The position numbers were made by a program, and so were the translations under genes. Source: Leptoclinus maculatus (lineage: Eukaryota > Chordata > Actinopteri > Perciformes > Stichaeidae). From it: 64,000 bases of DNA. The first letter of the stretch is position 1, and each line of letters starts with the position of its first letter. The stretch covers positions 11,222,986 through 11,286,985 of the forward strand of contig JAVDOI010000003.1 of the NCBI GenBank assembly GCA_032191485.1, written 5' to 3'. Under the pieces are notes generated by a model. That model did not search any database, was not told the origin of the DNA, and worked only from the letters and a program-made list of their open reading frames with translations. Positions 1-11,338 of this stretch are shown here, piece after piece.

Positions 1-215
1 GTTTTAGGAAATACGGAGGTCATGTTAAAAGAATATAGTGATTCCAATTTTTACCTCACATTATATTTCCTTTGTAGAATTATAACTATATAATTTCAAT
101 ATATTGAAATAATGTATTTTAAATACAAGCTTTTCATATTTACACCTTGATCAAGAAATAGATTTCTTAGAAACAAATTGCAAACACCAGCAACAAACTC
201 CACTTTGAATGTAGA

Positions 216-852
216 TTTATTGTAATTATTCAGCAGAATAGATAAGCAATCAATGCTCATTTTTACTTATTCTCAAATTTAACAAATAAGTCAAATTCTG
301 AAAGGTAAAAAAATAAATCATAAGTTACATCTTGATAAGATATATATAGCATATAGCACTGGATGTTTTCATGGAAAACTTTCAACGAGGTCGACCCACA
401 GTTGATGACATTGAGGTATGCACGTAACATGGATGAATACGTAAATACAATATGTACAGCAATCAATACACTATTAACACAAAACCATACTGACACATAA
501 AATTCCACATTACATCTTAGATCTAGTAACAGATCATATATATATATATATACATACACTGTACATATATATATGTAAGCTTTTGAAAATTATTTGGAAT
601 TGTTCAGCATGCGTTGTAAAATCAAAACGTACTTCAGCCCCACCTGTGAAAGTAAAAGCCATGCTTTTCGCTACATCACTCTGTTGGCTATGTATCTGGA
701 GAAAGTTTGTATGTTTGCTTAGTCACAAACACATGACATTTCATGGACTTATTCCAGCATACTGTGGCATATGTTGTTCATATCATTTCAAAGTCAGGAG
801 CCTGCAAACAGAAATACTAGAGAGATCACACAGATCACTTCCCTCTTGTACA
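216..852 (-). promoter_or_regulatory. fos 3' UTR with AU-rich stretch and poly(A) signal
   Basis: Downstream of the fos stop on the minus strand lies about 640 bp of AT-rich sequence. Read on the minus strand it holds an ATTTATTTT motif (plus 307-318) of the kind that destabilises immediate-early mRNAs, and an AATAAA at 221-216 that would end the transcript. The extent is inferred; no ORF here looks real. A short TA repeat lies at 538-552. Confidence 0.55.
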
Positions 853-3050
853 TTATAAGGCCAGGAGAGTTGGGGAGTTGAGGAGATCCACCGATTCAGC
901 CTTGCCCCCTCCGCCTTTATGACCGTCTAGTCCCTCTGTGAGATAGTCCATCTCGGGACAGGCGAATGTGAACACAGACAGGTAACTGCTGCAGGTGGGG
1001 GTGGAGGTCACCACCGGAGTGCTGAGAGGCTCCAGGTCGCTGGAGACAGACTTGTACAGGGTCTCCCAGTCCGAGACCCCGAGGGAACTGCTCAGATCGA
1101 TGTCCGGCACGGATCGAGCCGTCTCCATGGGGGTTCTCTCCTCCAAACTGGGTAACATATTCTCCAGCAGCCCTTCCTTAATGTCCAGAGAGGGCTCAAG
1201 ATCGCAGATGTTGATTTCAGCACTGGCGCACAGCAAGATGTTGGAGTTCCCAGAGATGGCTGTGGACGGATCACTGGAGATATCCATGTCTTGGAGCGAG
1301 GGAGCTTCCTGGGTGCCATCCTCTGGGAGTCGGTCCTCGTCCGGACTGGGCGGTAGCTCTGGGGACCCCGTGGGCTCCTTGAAAATAGACTCCAACTCTT
1401 CTGACATCTGGCACACTGGTTTGTGTGTGGCAAGGATGAATTCAAGCCGTTCTTTCTCTTTCAGGAGGTTGGCTATTTCCGTCTCCAGGGCTGCTTTTTC
1501 CTCCTCCAGCTCGTCTGTCTCCTTGAGATAGATCGACATCCAGAATCATGCACATTAGATAACACACACACACAAACAGTGGGTGCATATGACAGCTGAG
1601 TAAACAAATCACTGTTTACTTACAGTTTGCAGTGTATCCGTGAGTTCCCTCCGTCTGTTGCGACATTTTGCTGCAGCCATTTTATTCCTCTCCCTCCTTA
1701 CCTTCTTTTTCTCTTCCTCCTCTGGAGACAGCTGGGATGTGAAGGAAATAATTCAGTTATTACCTTGAAGAATCCAGCCATTTCATCCTCTAATCCGCTG
1801 CATCTGTTGCCAGTTTCACTCTCTGAAGAATGGCAGAAGCATGTTTCGCTGCAATGCGTCTAAAAATAGACCATTGTTGCAGACTTGCTGTGACCTGAAT
1901 ATAAATTGACTGCCTAAGAAAGGCACACAGCCGGCACACGGCACCAGAGGAGCATGCACAATAGCACTGTTGCACACAAGGAATTCAGACAAGCATATGT
2001 AAATTTACACTATTGACTATTCGGTCCAATGGCAGGTAGAATTCATCTGAGCTAACCTACCTGCTCTGTTTTCCCCTTTCTGGCAGCATTTTTGCCTTTA
2101 TTCCCGCCCACTTTGGGTGTTGCCTGGTGAGAGCTTTGTGGTTCATTGGCTTGCTTGCTACCCAGAGACGGGGAGACAGATGTAATAATTGTAGGCTGGA
2201 CCATCCACTGGAAATCTGGGGTAGAGTAAATTGCAGTGACTGTTGGAACAAATGGAGTGTCTTCAACGCTCATGTCTTGGCAGAGCTCCTGAAAAAGGGA
2301 AATAATCCACAATGAGGACTATAATAGAAATTTCTTAAAATAAATATATTCCCATGCCTTAGTGGCTTCGAGTGGATCCTATTGTGATAACAATCCTCAT
2401 TTAAACCCACACATCGTATGTTTAGAGACTAAAACAGAAGGCAGCCTGCATGTGTTGTATTGTCTTGAAATAAACCCATCCAGAAATAGCCTTCTCCAGA
2501 TCAATATTTGACTTTATCATGGATTCTGACGTCAACACTGACGCAGAGATGCTGTGGAGTCTCCTGAATGGATTTATTTTTCTCAATGAACCGCTGCATC
2601 GACACGCTCACATCTTGGTCCCAGGACGTCGGAATCATAACAACCCGGACAACGGTGCTAATGTGTCACATCAACCCACGCTGATCTCACGTCAAATGTA
2701 TTCAGCAAATGTATTCACAGAAAAACGGTGATAAAAAAAATAAAGCGCACCGAGTTCATTAAAATCTTATCAATCAGTTCCCCCTCCCCCCACCTAGAAT
2801 GCTAACAATCAGTCTGTGGACCACATTAAAAAAAGGGGGCGCTCAATTAGCTCGTGAACTGAGCGCCTCCTGGGCTGCATGTTGACTGTATGATCAACAA
2901 AGCCATTCATACCTTTTCATTGCTCTCTAAGGAGGAAGCTGGAGAGCTCGCCTCTTCTGGCGTCTTCTGGAAAAGTGTCCCGACAGGAGACTCTGGCCGG
3001 CAGGTGGAAGAGACTGAATCCATGTCAGGCGTCAGGTTATTATGATACAT
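853..3050 (-). CDS. fosaa: c-Fos bZIP transcription factor (probably the fosaa paralogue)
   Basis: Four coding exons on the minus strand: 3050-2913, 2288-2061, 1731-1624 and 1521-853, all phase 0 with GT-AG introns. They give 380 residues, the same length as human FOS. Exon 2 carries the conserved FIPTVTAI-like stretch (here FVPTVTAIYS). Exons 3-4 encode the basic region (RRERNKMAAAKCRNRRRE) and leucine zipper, about residues 130-195. The C-terminus keeps ETARSVPD, LEPL-TPVV and the terminal SPTLLAL. The product dimerises with Jun proteins as AP-1 in the nucleus. The first ATG is placed at 3050 because it lies about 100 nt below a TATA-like box; an in-frame ATG at 3170 is upstream of a likely start of transcription. 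The N-terminal 46 residues are unlike the usual MMF-start Fos, so I assign the Aa paralogue from divergence and tmed10/mlh3 context. The exact paralogue name is inference. Confidence 0.93.
2527..2534. promoter_or_regulatory. Consensus CRE/ATF site in fos intron 1
   Basis: A perfect palindromic TGACGTCA lies in intron 1 of the fos gene. This is the full CREB/ATF site. Mammalian FOS uses CRE-type sites for cAMP and calcium induction, mainly in the promoter, so an intronic full site is a plausible enhancer. Function is inferred. Confidence 0.6.
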
Positions 3051-3177
3051 CACGAGGGGGAAAAAACACAAGTCCTGATCAATGACAAATATGACTCTGG
3101 CCTTCCGCTGGCAGCGTTTCTGGTCTTTTTCTCCAGGTATATACCTGGTAACTGGACGACTAGAATGCAAGCCCCTC

Positions 3178-3185
3178 CTTTTATG
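3178..3185 (-). promoter_or_regulatory. TATA-like box of fos
   Basis: The minus strand reads CATAAAAG, about 130 bp upstream of the chosen fos ATG at 3050, which would place transcription start near 3150. A TATA promoter is expected for FOS. A 16-bp perfect palindrome lies just downstream at 3133-3148. Confidence 0.55.
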
Positions 3186-4022
3186 CTCCGCTAGAATTTT
3201 ATGAATGAACTAAGACTGTACCATCCGTGGAGGGGGGAGGGTGGTCAGACGGACAGACACACAGGTCTACTTTTCGGGGTAAAACAACATTATTTTGACA
3301 TTTAGCATCCAGTATATTTCCTCCACGAGTGATATGTTACAATATGTCTCAGATATGGTAAAAACTTCGTCACTGCTCGAAAGCCAAACAGCAGTTTTCA
3401 CTCCCATTCACAAATATCGGCTTCATCTGAATGCAACGTGGGGTGAGAAACGTGAGCCTATTTATAAATACATATATGCAGGGTAACAATTTCCTGCGAT
3501 GATGTCCTGGTGCATTTACTTATTCAAGGGTAAAACACACTTAAGTAGGCTCCTTAAATAGCCGGACAACACACACTGACTTTTAATCATTTAAAAACTC
3601 ATTTTATTGCAAGGTCAACGTGATGCATTTTGCACGATCATTTCAAAAGATACACTTTCTCCTCACTTACACATTAACCAAATGTCCTCTCACCATTTCA
3701 TTTGTATGAAACATATGCTTTCCAGTTTATTTATTTTGGACTTAACGTTAACCGTCTGACAGACATCTGGATAAACTCAGCACTTCGGGACTGCCTTTTA
3801 CAAAGATAAGAATCGAGAGCTGCTGGCAGACATAATGGAATGATGCTGAAATTGTTTACTTGGGGCGGAGGTGGTGAAGAGGAGAGGCTGCACATGTGGG
3901 GGCGGAGAAGTCACGTGACGCGACCCGGAACTGGAGGGAGACGAACGAAGGGGGCGGGGTCAGCATCTGACAGGAGCGGCATCATCAGTCACTCTCATCA
4001 TCACAATAAGGGGATTGGCAGC
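3186..4022. promoter_or_regulatory. Divergent intergenic region between fos and tmed10
   Basis: About 840 bp separate the fos TATA-like box from the tmed10 ATG. The right 150 bp are GC-rich and include a GGGGCGG-type box near 3951-3958, typical of a housekeeping promoter for tmed10. No ORF here is convincing. A CCTTAAATAG at 3552-3561 is one mismatch from an SRF CArG box and could be the fos serum response element, but this is weak. Confidence 0.45.
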
Positions 4023-5628
4023 ATGTCTAAACTTCGCGTTTTCCTGCTGATTCCGGTCCTTTTGGTCCCGGTGCTTTCTATTACATTCTACCTGCCGGTC
4101 AACTCTAGGAAATGTCTGCAAGAAAACATCCACAAAGACGTGCTCGTTTTAGGCGATTACGAAGTGGACGAAGATCCAAAAACCAGGACTAATTTGAAGG
4201 TACCCGCACCGCAGGTGTAACATATGGCGAGCTTTCTTATTGTTTATCTGGGCGGTTTCTTAAGTCAAACAAGTTGTTCTTTACGTTTTTATTGTAAAAA
4301 GAAAAAATGAGTCCTGCAATGAATATTCTTGTAAATAGTTTTGATATTTTGTCAGAAATCATTTTTTCACCAAAACAAATGTGTAATGTGAATAATCAAA
4401 AAAGTATAGGGGCATTTCAAAAATGTAATTCTGAAAAACAGTCTAATAATATATGTTAAGAACATTGTGCCATGTAATTGTAATAGGGCTCTTTAAGATC
4501 AGGTAATGAAACTAATCATGATACCACTAGTCTAGTGTCATATAAGATCAATATAATATTGATTCATTGTCCAGCTTGACTCCAAAGGCATAAGAAGACC
4601 CATTGCCCCACTGAGTTGATAACTTAACCCCTCTGTTCACCCTCTCCTCAGATCACTGATTCTTTGGGTGACACGTTGTACACCAAGGAGAACGCCACGA
4701 AAGGGACATTTTCATTCATAACAGAAAATTACGACCAGTTTGACGTTTGCTTCAACAGCACATCTCCAATGGGTGAGTGAGGTTTTCTTTTCTCAATTAA
4801 TTACTAGTGATAGAGGTAATATTCCAACTCAATTGGACAAACAAAAGATGCACAATTGGGGTGTAAAGTCCAAATTATTTTCTGTCAAATAACTAAATAA
4901 ATATGGTGTTATTGCTCGTCATTAGGCACTGGGAGGGTCCCAGACCAACTGGTCATACTGAACCTGAAGCATGGTGTGGAAGCCAAGAACAACACAGAGG
5001 TGAGGGGTCGTGTTAATAGTATTAATAAAAACTACTACTGATAATTCAATGTATGATGGCGCAACATGACAAAAATTATTCTTCCAACCTCTTTGTCAGA
5101 TTGAAAAGCTGGCGAAACTGACCCCCCTTGAGGCGAAGCTAACGCATCTTGAGCACCTCTCACAGTCCATTGCAGATGACTTTACCTACCTGAGGGAACG
5201 AGGGAAAGAGATGCAACAAACAAATAGTAAACTAATAGAGCAATATCTTTACTGTAGATGTAAATCACCACTTAGGCAGAAAATTGCAGCTGCACTGCTC
5301 TCTCTGAGTTAAATGTTTCTCTTTTGGCCACATGTGAGATATCATAGATGTAAATCGCTGTTTGGGGTTTAGCCAGAAGAGCAAGCTGATGGGTTTGAAC
5401 TGAGCTGCAGCAGTTTTCTCCTCAGTGTGATTAATTGCTTGATGTATCTGAAACTATCAAGTTGAAGTTTTGACAGTATTTAACTGCAAATTCCTTTCCT
5501 AAACAGGTTCCACCAACACGCGGATGCAGCTCTTCAGTGTCGTATCCGTCTGCTGTTTTCTTGTATTGGCCGCGTGGCAGATTCTCTATTTGAAACGATT
5601 CTTCAAGACCAAGAAGTTGATCGAGTAA
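4023..5628 (+). CDS. tmed10: Transmembrane p24 trafficking protein 10 (p24 delta, TMP21)
   Basis: Five coding exons: 4023-4199, 4652-4772, 4926-4999, 5100-5226 and 5507-5628, giving 206 residues with all phases consistent. p24 proteins cycle between ER and Golgi as cargo receptors in COPI and COPII vesicles. The start is a hydrophobic signal peptide (KLRVFLLIPVLLVPVLS). It is followed by a GOLD domain whose two cysteines (RKCLQE and FDVCF) normally form a disulphide, then a coiled-coil region and one C-terminal membrane span. The tail ends RFFKTKKLIE-like: the FF pair binds COPII/COPI and the dilysine binds coatomer. Human TMED10 is 219 residues, so this copy is full length apart from a shorter N-terminus. 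An ATTAAA at 5803-5808 is a possible poly(A) signal. It converges with mlh3. Confidence 0.96.
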
Positions 5629-6095
5629 ATATGTTTTTTGAGCACAACCTGAGGGATACTGAAAGTTTGGAAACGTATACAAGGTCGCTACAATGTGCCT
5701 TTTGCTGTGTTTGGAATGCGTCACATTTCACAAATGGATATTTGAATTTTTTTTGTTGTTTTCTAAATCAAGTTTTTTTTTTGTCCTCTCCATGAAATAT
5801 CAATTAAACTGGTGTTGGGTTGTTTTGATAATATATCTCAATGTTTCCACTGTGCAGACAAGAGCATGTCAATCATACTGGTGTTTAATTCAGTTTAAGA
5901 ATGTATTAGCGAATGAACGATTCCTTTATAAACCTGTTTTTGTGTATTAATTTGTTTTATATGTTAAATATGTTGTTTATATAAAAAGACAAACAAGAGG
6001 TTTCGGTCACAGGGCTTTGGGTGTAATTTGACTATTTAAGTAATTTAATTTCAATGAGTTACAATTCATTTTGTTGACAGTGAAGACACACCCAC
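5629..6095. other. Tail-to-tail 3' UTRs of tmed10 and mlh3
   Basis: About 470 bp of AT-rich sequence lie between the two convergent stop codons. A possible tmed10 poly(A) signal (ATTAAA) is at 5803-5808 and a possible mlh3 signal (ATTAAA on minus) at 6049-6044. The short ORFs here look like chance. Confidence 0.5.
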
Positions 6096-9000
6096 TTATC
6101 TATTTCCATATAGTTCCCACGCTTTATACATTCCTCTCAGCTTTTGGAGGTTGGGTTTCTGTAATTCCTGCAGGGGACAAAAATGCTCAGTCACCAACGG
6201 ATTGTAAAATGCCTTAAATAGTATATTTAGTACAAAGTTCAGATGTGCTAGTCCATTCTAGTACCTGCTCGTCTTTGTCCAAATGGAGGGTGTCTACTAA
6301 GGGAGCAATGGATGGGCGGCCATGGGCACACTGGAAGGGCAACTGACAGGAGGACAAGGATGCCACCAAGCTGCAGCATTCATCTCTACTCAGGCTGTCG
6401 TTGAATTTGATGGCACCTGTTTAATGCATACATGTATTAAAGTGATGTGTAACAAGACATCAGTGGGAAACTGTCATTTATTCAATCATCAATGCACAAG
6501 AGAAATAATGTAACCGTACCATGGCATGCTAGTGAGGCTAGCACCTTCAGCACAGTGAGAGGCAGAGTTCCTCTTACTCTACCAGTGGAGCGGAGTAACT
6601 GAGAAAAAGAAATAGAATGATGCATGTTATCCTTTATTAAGTCAATGTTATACTTTCTCCATACAAAAAGCTTTAGGGACTTGAAAAACACTTCCAAACG
6701 TACCTCAATCTGCTCTTGAAGATACTCCTGATGTGTGATTATAGGGGAAAATAAGACTTGTGAGATGATCACTTGGCTAAACGAGTGATGCAATAGATGG
6801 TCTTAATACGGAGGTTTCTTAAGTCTTACCTTAACAATAGGCTTGATAACAGATTGTCTCCCCCGCCTGAGCTCATTACTCTCCTTTTCCATGAAGCACA
6901 GCGGCACCTTTCCCACGAAAGCTTGTGGAGTCGCTGCCTGGGAGAACTTCACTTCCAGGCCCAAACTCCGCAAATGTGCTTCACAAGACCTTTAAGAGGA
7001 AGAGTCCATCAGCGATACAGAGATCACCGCTCAACCAACATGCTAATGTAACAGTGTCCAAACCAACAGGTTTGAAATAAACCCTCAGTGTCAATTAGAA
7101 TGCAGTATAGACAAGGAATTAAACAAAGAGTGCAGTTTGACAAAAACAACGGAACACAGCCGTGGTGAAAGTTGGTTTAAAATATTTACAGCTTAGCCAC
7201 AGGCGAGCGTATCGTTTATTTAACTTTAGAAAATGTACGTTTGAAAGATGACAAAAGGCTTCTGAGTTGACCGACTGTCGGCAGATTGCGGCAGTTACAG
7301 ATTCATGACGTCCGTGTCCAAATCAAGCAAAGTGCTCGCTTAATTAAGAGTCGACTCATTCTACTGTCTGGAAACCGACGCGATTTTCTTGTCATTGCAT
7401 TACAAGAAAAATACAGTGACATTTGGGGACGTGGACTCTGCTATTAATACAGGCTGCCACATCATTAGAGTGCTGATGCTACTGAATGAGGGCATTTGAG
7501 CCAAAAGTCCGACGCAGTTAACTCTGGGTTAACTCAATAAGTATTGGAACAAATTCCCTTCAGCCACACTTACTGAACTAATGTATATTGTCAGACTTCG
7601 CCTTGAAGCAGGTGTTCTGGTTTTACATTTGCCTGTAGCTCTGTAAACACACCTCAGCAGCCTCTGCTCTTCCTCTGTTACGCTGATCTCGAGAGGTGGC
7701 AAAATGTTTGATGAACACAGACGTCTCTCCCCGGGAGCCTCTGGGTCCTCCTCATAAGAATCTATGAGAGGACATACATTTATGACTGTGGCATCACATC
7801 AGGGGCCCAGAAACAGCATTGCTAATCTAACAACGCTCAATCTTTTCACCTGCAAGTAGATTTTCAAGTCGAACTCTCTCGTGTGCAGCGTGTTGATCTA
7901 CCAGCACCAGAAGGTTTCCTGGGGTTTCAACATAAAGAGCATGAGATGCGGATGAATCAACAAATGACAAACGGTTAAGTCCCGTCTATACCTTCAGTTT
8001 CACCGAGTGCTGCGGACTCCTCGTCTCTCGTGTTGATGAGACATGCAAGAAACTTCTTATCCACCTGATGAATAACCTATAAGGTGATTAAATAGCAGTT
8101 ACTTCATAACATCAATGCAGGTTGAATGGATGAAGCATTAAAAAAAGAACATTTTGTCAGAACATGCTAAACCAGAAGAGACATTTGCCTTCATTGAGTG
8201 AATCATGGCTTTAGAGAAACGGTAAGGAAACAGGATGTTGTGGATCTTGACAGCCAGTCCGTCGGCTTGTTCACTCGATATGTCCACACCCACCTGTAGG
8301 CACAGTAGAGTTCATAATGCATCACTAAAAACAGTCAATTCTAATTATTATTAAGACACTAAACTTATTTAAATCCTTACAAAGTTAACAAACAAGTGTT
8401 GTTTACCGTAGGAGGGCAGACAAACACAGGATTATTCCATTTTGAGTACAACGACTTCAGTGAGTCCGACCTCTCAACATCTGATAAGACAAACAATATT
8501 AAACATGAACACAAACCAATATTAATTTTGTATACGAGTGTGTGTGTGTGTGTGTGTGTGTGTGTAAGGCAGCCTACCATCTACAGTCTGATCTGTCTGC
8601 CGGGTACCACTGCCATCAAGCCCTGAACTAATCACTCTTTCTGTCCGGGATTTAGGGAGGAAGGGCAACACTAGATCCACCTGAAACGGGTAACATCTGT
8701 ATTCCATCCCTACAGTTCAGTGGAGGTACTCTTGGTTAATGTTGAGCACTACTTCCAGTTACTATCATGTCAACATTACCTGCTGATAAGCTGCCAACTC
8801 ACCCATTTCAGAGACGACACTAACTGCCATATTGGTGACATCAGATGTACAGCAGGCCTGCGTTTCTTCAGTGGGCGGGTCTTCATATCGGCTGAGCCCC
8901 GTCACTTTGTTGACATAAACCGTCTTCCCCACAGATGTGTCGTAGTGATGAAGCCAGTCCCCAGATGTTGTATCCTCTTCCCTCTCAGGCAGTAGAGGAC

Positions 9001-11338
9001 TTTCACAGCAACCCAGGACCGGCTCAGGATTCAGGGACTCACGACGGAGACGGGTATTGTCCTGTGAGGTCGTCCTTGACAAGTGTGGCGATACGTTTGA
9101 ATCGTCTGTCCTGTGTCGTTTCAAATTGACGAGTTTTGCTGCCAAAGATATTTTGCCTTCATTCTGCCCCGAGACTGGTTTTAACTTGGTGAATGCCGAG
9201 AGGGTTTGTGAGCTTCGGAGGCTGCTCCGTGTCTCTTCTTTTTCTTGCTGGTCTTTCTGGCAAACAGACACATTCTGGGAATTCAAAACAAAGCTGTCTG
9301 TCTGAGGAAGTCTAGTATGATTCACTTGAGTCTCTTGAGAGGGGAATTTCAGCTCACCAGCTTGGCCACATATTCTTCTGAACTTCTCAAGGGATCCAGA
9401 CTCCTTACGTAAAGACAACTTTTGACAAGTTGAAATTCTGTGAATCTTTGAGGGAGTTATGTCGTTGGATGGTTCCTGACTAGTTCTGCCGTGGCCTGAA
9501 TAGAGTGAGATTTTGCGTTTTGATGCAACGGATCTCTCTTCACATTTCTTCGCTAAAACCTGTTGCTGAAATACCGACTTGTTGATTTGGGACGGGTCCT
9601 GAGTCAGCAGACTTTCATGAATGTATGGATCAGACAGGCCGATCCTTCTGTTACTTATTAAAGTCATTTCTTGTCCTCCTGCACCCGGTAATATTAGCTC
9701 AATGCTGTTTAAATCAGGTTGAATTTGTTGATAGACGCTGTCTAGTGGAATCCCACTGCTGGTTGAGGTAGTTGTGTTTAATGGAGTCTCTTTTTCTTTT
9801 GAGGGTTCCACTTTTTCCCTTTCTAGTTGTCTGACTGAATTTAAAACACATAACACTTGAGTGTCTTCCCCAGCTTCACAAAAGGCCGGCTCCTCCTCCA
9901 CAGTAATGTTATTATCAGATGTAGCTTCAAGTCTAGCCAGATCACACAGTGGCTCAGATCTATATTCTTTGTTTATACTTTCTTCACTATTTATCTTTTC
10001 CAACTCATCTGCAGTTATCTTTTGCTTCCCCTGTTCTTCAGTCTCTTCCTTGGACTCCCGACCAACATTGTCCTCATATACACGGTCATCCTTGCGCTTT
10101 CGATAGACAGGATCAGAAGCCAGTTTCATTGCAAAAGTACAATCTAGTGAGGAAGCTCTGCTAGTTGCTTGGCCACCGTCGCCCGCGTTTTGTCCCTCTT
10201 GGTCTGTATTGTGAGTGCAAAACAATTCGGGAGCTACGTAGTCCAAGTCATCGTGAGAAAGCACAGCCACCAAGTTCTCCTTGCTCAGGAAAGCTTTCAC
10301 TGCCTCTTCTATACATAGCAAAACTCCATCCCAATCTTTGAACTCTATTAGAGTTTTGGCAGGCTCGAGACATATGTCATACTCCAAGTAAGGGCATTTG
10401 ATATTGATGACGTATACTCCGTGCAGCTCTTGGCTTCGTTTGTGCTTTGGACTCCTGAGAGCAGACTGCCCATCTGGACTGTCATTCTTCGGATTTGAAG
10501 CACTCAGTCTGCGAAGGAGAAAGTTCAGGAGCTTGTGTATCCGTGTTTTCAGGAGCAGTCTGTCGTTTACATACAGGAACTGTAAGCTGCTATTGTAGTG
10601 GCCTTCTCTGCCAATGTGACCAATCACTTCAAACAGCCCGCGCGTGCAGCGGATTTCTCCAAGTTTCTGTGCTCGCCCGAGGCCGTGCATCTGAGCAAAC
10701 CTGTGGTAGGTGTTTCTGGCTTTAGGAAGCTGCACCATCATGGCTCCTGTGCAGTCGTTCTTCAGGGTGAAGGACACAGAGGGATGCACCAGTGAAATGG
10801 CCTCCACTCTGTGTCTGATCCGCTCACCCTCCAGGACAGCATCCATCCTCTTCCTCCGGACCGGCATGTTGTGGAGGAAGTTACAAATGACAACAGTTGT
10901 CCCTGAAGAGGGTCGAGCAGTCTCTGCCTCAAACACATCCATGCCCTTGCCGTCCTTGAAGATTTTTACGTGAGTTTTCACCGATGATCTGGTCCTTGTT
11001 GATATTTCAACTAGTGTGGCTAGTGAGACTACACTCGCCAGTGCTTCTCCCCTGAAGCCATACCACCTAAGGTTGTCCAGGTCTTCGACGGTGCTGCATT
11101 TGCTTGTGTAGTATCTGTTTCCCACGCACTCCATGTCCTCAGCATTTATCCCAGCGCCGTTGTCGACTACCTGTACTTTGAACGCCTCCATGTCCATCCT
11201 CACCCCCACACAGGTCGCCTCGGCATCAATGCTGTTTAGGATCAGCTCCTCTATGCACTGCTGAAGCGAGGGAAGAGCGACACCGGAGCGAAGTTTCCCC
11301 TGTACGTCTTTAGGCAAACACTTAATCATGGTGTTCAT
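6096..11338 (-). CDS. mlh3: DNA mismatch repair protein Mlh3 (MutL gamma subunit)
   Basis: Twelve coding exons on minus: 11338-8780 (853 codons), 8680-8578, 8480-8407, 8293-8189, 8076-7992, 7918-7850, 7761-7653, 6989-6830, 6727-6704, 6598-6520, 6416-6265 and 6167-6096, giving 1196 residues (human about 1450). Mlh3 pairs with Mlh1 in meiotic crossover resolution and mismatch repair. The N-terminal GHKL ATPase shows ELILNSIDA (31-39), DNGAGI (59-64) and GFRGEAL (94-100). The C-terminal endonuclease metal motif DQHA(X)2E(X)4E is intact at 983-994, and ACHG and CAHGRP lie further on, so the nuclease should be active. The long middle region is low in conservation and shorter than in human, as expected for a linker. 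The intron after exon 4 uses a GC donor, and exon 9 is only 24 nt. The large first coding exon is as in mammals. Confidence 0.96.
8540..8565. repeat. (TG)n microsatellite in a very short mlh3 intron
   Basis: A (TG)13-like tract fills much of the 97-bp intron between mlh3 coding exons 2 and 3 (8577-8481). Its 3' end is about 10 bp from the donor site. Length changes here would change a near-minimal intron. Confidence 0.85.

Noticed and set aside
995..1531. 178-codon plus-strand ORF
   Set aside because: Exactly antisense to fos exon 4; serine-rich shadow of the coding strand.
3552..3561. CCTTAAATAG as an SRF CArG box of fos
   Set aside because: One mismatch from consensus and farther from the start than the human SRE; kept only as a remark.
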